64,000 nt of DNA from assembly GCA_916700875.1 (NCBI GenBank), contig CAKAKS010000001.1:11595741-11659740 (forward strand), in the 5' to 3' direction. Below the pieces are notes generated by a model. It searched no databases and had not been told where the DNA came from. It saw only the letters and a list, made by a program, of their open reading frames with translations. A program made the translations under genes and the position numbers. This DNA comes from Sebastes aleutianus. Its lineage: Eukaryota; Chordata; Actinopteri; Perciformes; Sebastidae. Shown one piece after another: positions 60,946-64,000 of this stretch (within the stretch, counting starts at the first letter, position 1; each line of letters opens with the position of its first letter).

Positions 60946-63479
60946 CATAATACATGTCAACCTGTAATTAATTGTCTTCAGATCAATTGATGGCTGTTAT
61001 TTTTCAGTGACTTATTTAATACAATCACAAGTAATGCCAATGTTTTTAATTTCTAGTTCTGTCAACCTGCCACACTTTAGATTAGGTTTTAGCAGTTGGA
61101 AAGAGAGTCAGCTGAACTCTGATTCCAATCTCTGTACATTTAACAAAGCAAAATTAAATTGTCTGCATCCTTCGCTGCTACGAGTTAAGAACACAAAGAC
61201 ACAGCTAAAAAAATGACCGACTGACATGAGGGCTGCCTGCAATCAGATTTCAAAATCCCTCTTTCTAAAAACTGCTGAAACAATTGTTTGTTTCATTCCA
61301 TATTAAAATGATTTTCCTCTCTTTTAAAAATATTCTATAGAATAATGTATCGTGAAAATAACTGTCAGCTGCAGCCGTAGTTGCTGACTAGTTTCAGTCC
61401 TGTTGACGCACACTGTAATTTACCTGAAAGAGGACTGAGACATACTCATTTAAATTATCTCACCTGCCCGAATTAACTGAATTAAAGGGCAGAATTCCAG
61501 CTCAATTTGCATATTATTTAAGAATAAGTCTTCTTTTCATTAGCTATGAGTTAACTCTACAACAATGTAGAAATTGCTGAAAAGTAGTTCTGCTGAGTGT
61601 CTACTACCTCAGACACCATGCATGTTAATACTGTAAAATAATGGATACAAACTGTCTAAATACACATGGTTCTTGAAAAACTTTCACAGCTTTCCTTACA
61701 TTGTAAAATCTAATTTAGTTTATAGTACCAAAAACTGAGAGGATGTTCTTTAAAATTCTCAAATGCTCTTTGTCGACCAAGTCTTGCACACCTGATCTAC
61801 TCAGATGTGTAAAGGTGATTGGTTAAATGGGTGGAAGCAGATCTCCCCAAACAGGCCGACTCATAAATGAGTCAGGTGTGCAGCAGTAAGTTATGAAGAG
61901 GACAAGGTAGAAAAGATATGAAGTAATACCTCAGCATCATTTACATTTTTTAAAGTCATGACTTTTAGCATTGTGGTTACAAACGTTTATATAACAAAGT
62001 TTCCTCTACGTTGTATTCAAAGATAACAATAAAAAGGAGATGCAAACAAACACAGGCTTCCGCAGCATACTGTAAAAGATTAAAAGATAAAACATTGCTA
62101 AAATGATAACATTCAAACACATATGGATGTCTAATAATACAAAATATCAAATAATCCAAAATATGTATAAAAGCTATTTCACAAATACGACAGGTTTAAA
62201 AGCAAACATACCACTGATGCAGTCACTCTTTGCTTCTTCTAGGCACAATGACGGTTATTAGTTTGTCTTCAACTCGTCTTACTCAAAGGGGGTATGTGAG
62301 AATAAGTTGCCTACATAATGGTGACACATTCTTGACCTTTAAGTATTAATAATAAAATCATCTTTTACCAGCAACGACCCGTCTCGCAGCGCTTTGTTGT
62401 TTTGGAAATTGATCATTTTATGGGAAGAGAAAGAACAGCAGCGGAGCAGTGGGAGTATTGAACAGACTGTGCTTAACCACAACAGTAGGGGAATAACACT
62501 CAGCTGAGGGGCTGTGAACATATTAAAGGCCATGAAACTGTTATTGCACAAAAACATCAAACTCCATATGGAAAGTTTTGTTCTAAAATCAAACATCCAC
62601 AGTTTGAACAACACCTACTCTTGCAAAATGACTGCTCCATGCAGCTAAAGCACCCTCTCCTTTTAATGTTAAAGTGACAAGTCTTTTGAACTATTAGCAG
62701 TATCTTCTCAGACATATTTGATTTTTCAATGAAGGCTCTCAGCTTTGGTGGTTTTCGTGCTGCACAGCTGTTGAAACCCATGGAAACAATTTTAAAATTG
62801 GATGGAAAGCATTAACTTGAAAACAACAGTACATTCTGAGGAAGTTTCTTTCTGACAGCAATTGATGAGTGGGAAGAACTTTAAAATGACAATTGTCTTT
62901 GGCTTCACCACAATCAACATGAATTAGAAATAAGATAATTCTAATAAGATGTAAGAAGTTGTAAGAAACAGTAAAAACATTGGGAGAGCTTTGAGTTCAA
63001 TCATATGCAATCAAATACAGTTATAAAAAGTACAATATGCAAATTCTGCAAACATAAGATAAATGTGCAAATTCAACGAGGGGTGGTTAACCACTCTTGA
63101 CAGTTTCCCGTTACGTTTGACATTCAAGTGACCATGTTAAAAGACAACCTTTCCACCTGATTCTTGTAAACCATTTCAAGAATATTCTGACTCACCCTGA
63201 AGTCATTAGGCTTCCCGAGTAGGTAGGTGTAACGTATCTGTAAATTAAAGGTGGCTATCTATTTGAGTTCCTAAGAATTTAAAGGTTCTTTATATGATAT
63301 CAAGAGCATTAATACAGCAGCAAACAACTGTTTGTCAAATAAAGATATAGAGGAGTAATGTCTACCTGAGCAGAGAATGAAGTCACTCTCCCTCTGTGTG
63401 TGTTGTAATCAGAGTTTCTCCGTGCTTTGTTGACATAGCCGGGCCGGCCGTGGGCGCCTATTAGTGCAATCTTAATGCA

Positions 63480-63745
63480 TGTGAGCGTGCCCCACTGGCT
63501 AGCTCATGGCTGCCACTCTGAACTGCTCTCATACGGCCGTTACAGCTGATAAATGCTGCGGAAGCGTAACACCCACCTTCCAGTTCCCCCGTCAGGTAAA
63601 CACTGTTAGCTCTGTCAGCACTGTTGCCGTTGTTTTCAGTGTTAGTGCTGTTAGCACCGTTAGTTGTGAGCAACCGGCTCAACCGTCGCCATGTGGAGGC
63701 AATAGAAATGCTCCCAATCTTACATTTAGCACCTTTAAAACAACT
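63480..63745. repeat. interspersed repeat with GCTGTTAGCACCGTTAG phrases
   Basis: Repeated GTTAGC and CAGTGTTAG units and the phrase AGCAACCGGCTCAACCG recur in teleost genomes. Not assigned to a class. Confidence 0.45.
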
Positions 63746-64000
63746 AACCTTTTCAACAGGGTGCCCTATTATTGTTAAGGGTTGGTATAAGTGTGGAATG
63801 TAATGTTTACTGCATATGACCTTTTTTTTTTGGTTTTACTAATGTTTATCTCAAGAGCACTAGACTCGACTGACTGACAGTTCTGGAGGGAAGTCACATG
63901 TATTAAATGCCGAACTAAAATTAATAAATAAAACTCTGGCGTAGTGTGCAGTCAGTTGAAGATGTTTGGCCACTGAATCAAATAAAGTTAGTGTCGCATC

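Larger units (their letters stand above)
53870..64000. other. gene-poor flank beyond il21
   Basis: Apart from the repeats listed, I see no coding gene. No long frame of the kind expected for the single-exon BBS12 that follows IL21 in mammals is present, so that gene lies outside the window or elsewhere. Confidence 0.5.

Overview
The window looks like a piece of a teleost (probably percomorph) fish nuclear genome. It is AT-rich and intron-rich. It is full of high-copy teleost repeats: nonautonomous hAT, Harbinger-like and TTAA-flanked elements, tRNA-headed SINEs, and LINE tails. It carries the vertebrate ADAD1-IL2-IL21 cytokine block. All gene calls come from hand translation and splice-site reading, with no database search.

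Layout. Bases 1-13,000 contain no gene I can support. Repeats alternate with balanced, non-repetitive stretches that look like conserved non-coding (enhancer-type) DNA, mainly about 3.5-3.85, 5.2-5.85, 6.2-7.4, 7.85-8.55 and 9.5-10.5 kb. An adad1 gene runs on the + strand: promoter and noncoding first exon at about 13.6-13.85 kb, then 12 coding exons from 15,365 to 24,477 (564 aa). It is a testis-type dsRNA-binding pseudo-deaminase whose catalytic Glu and two zinc cysteines are replaced. Tail-to-tail with it on the - strand are three type I cytokine genes with all-phase-0 introns: an il2 gene (29,020-29,988; 136 aa), a second IL-2-like gene (35,242-36,164; 143 aa) and il21 (50,366-53,596; 150 aa). 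Each has a signal peptide and AU-rich (ATTTA) sequence just downstream of its stop, as expected for unstable T-cell cytokine mRNAs. Each also has a TATA-like element upstream of the start.

Between the two IL-2 genes, at 31,656-32,050, lies a broken third piece of IL-2-like sequence: intron 1 joined to promoter, with coding exon 1 cleanly deleted. It is flanked by a perfect 51-bp direct repeat. The 36.6-50.3 kb interval is gene-free. It holds a long foldback element, LINE-derived fragments, two abutting MITEs that share a TTAA, and a cluster of CTCF-like motifs just before il21. Bases 53.8-64 kb again contain only repeats and anonymous DNA; no BBS12-like single-exon gene is visible.

Functionally the right half is a T-cell cytokine locus (IL-2 and IL-21 signal through common-gamma-chain receptors). 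adad1 is an unrelated germ-cell gene kept next to it by ancient synteny. The most interesting items are the IL-2 duplication with its differing cysteine pattern, the exon-less IL-2 remnant with a 51-bp target-type duplication, and the hAT element inserted next to the adad1 promoter.
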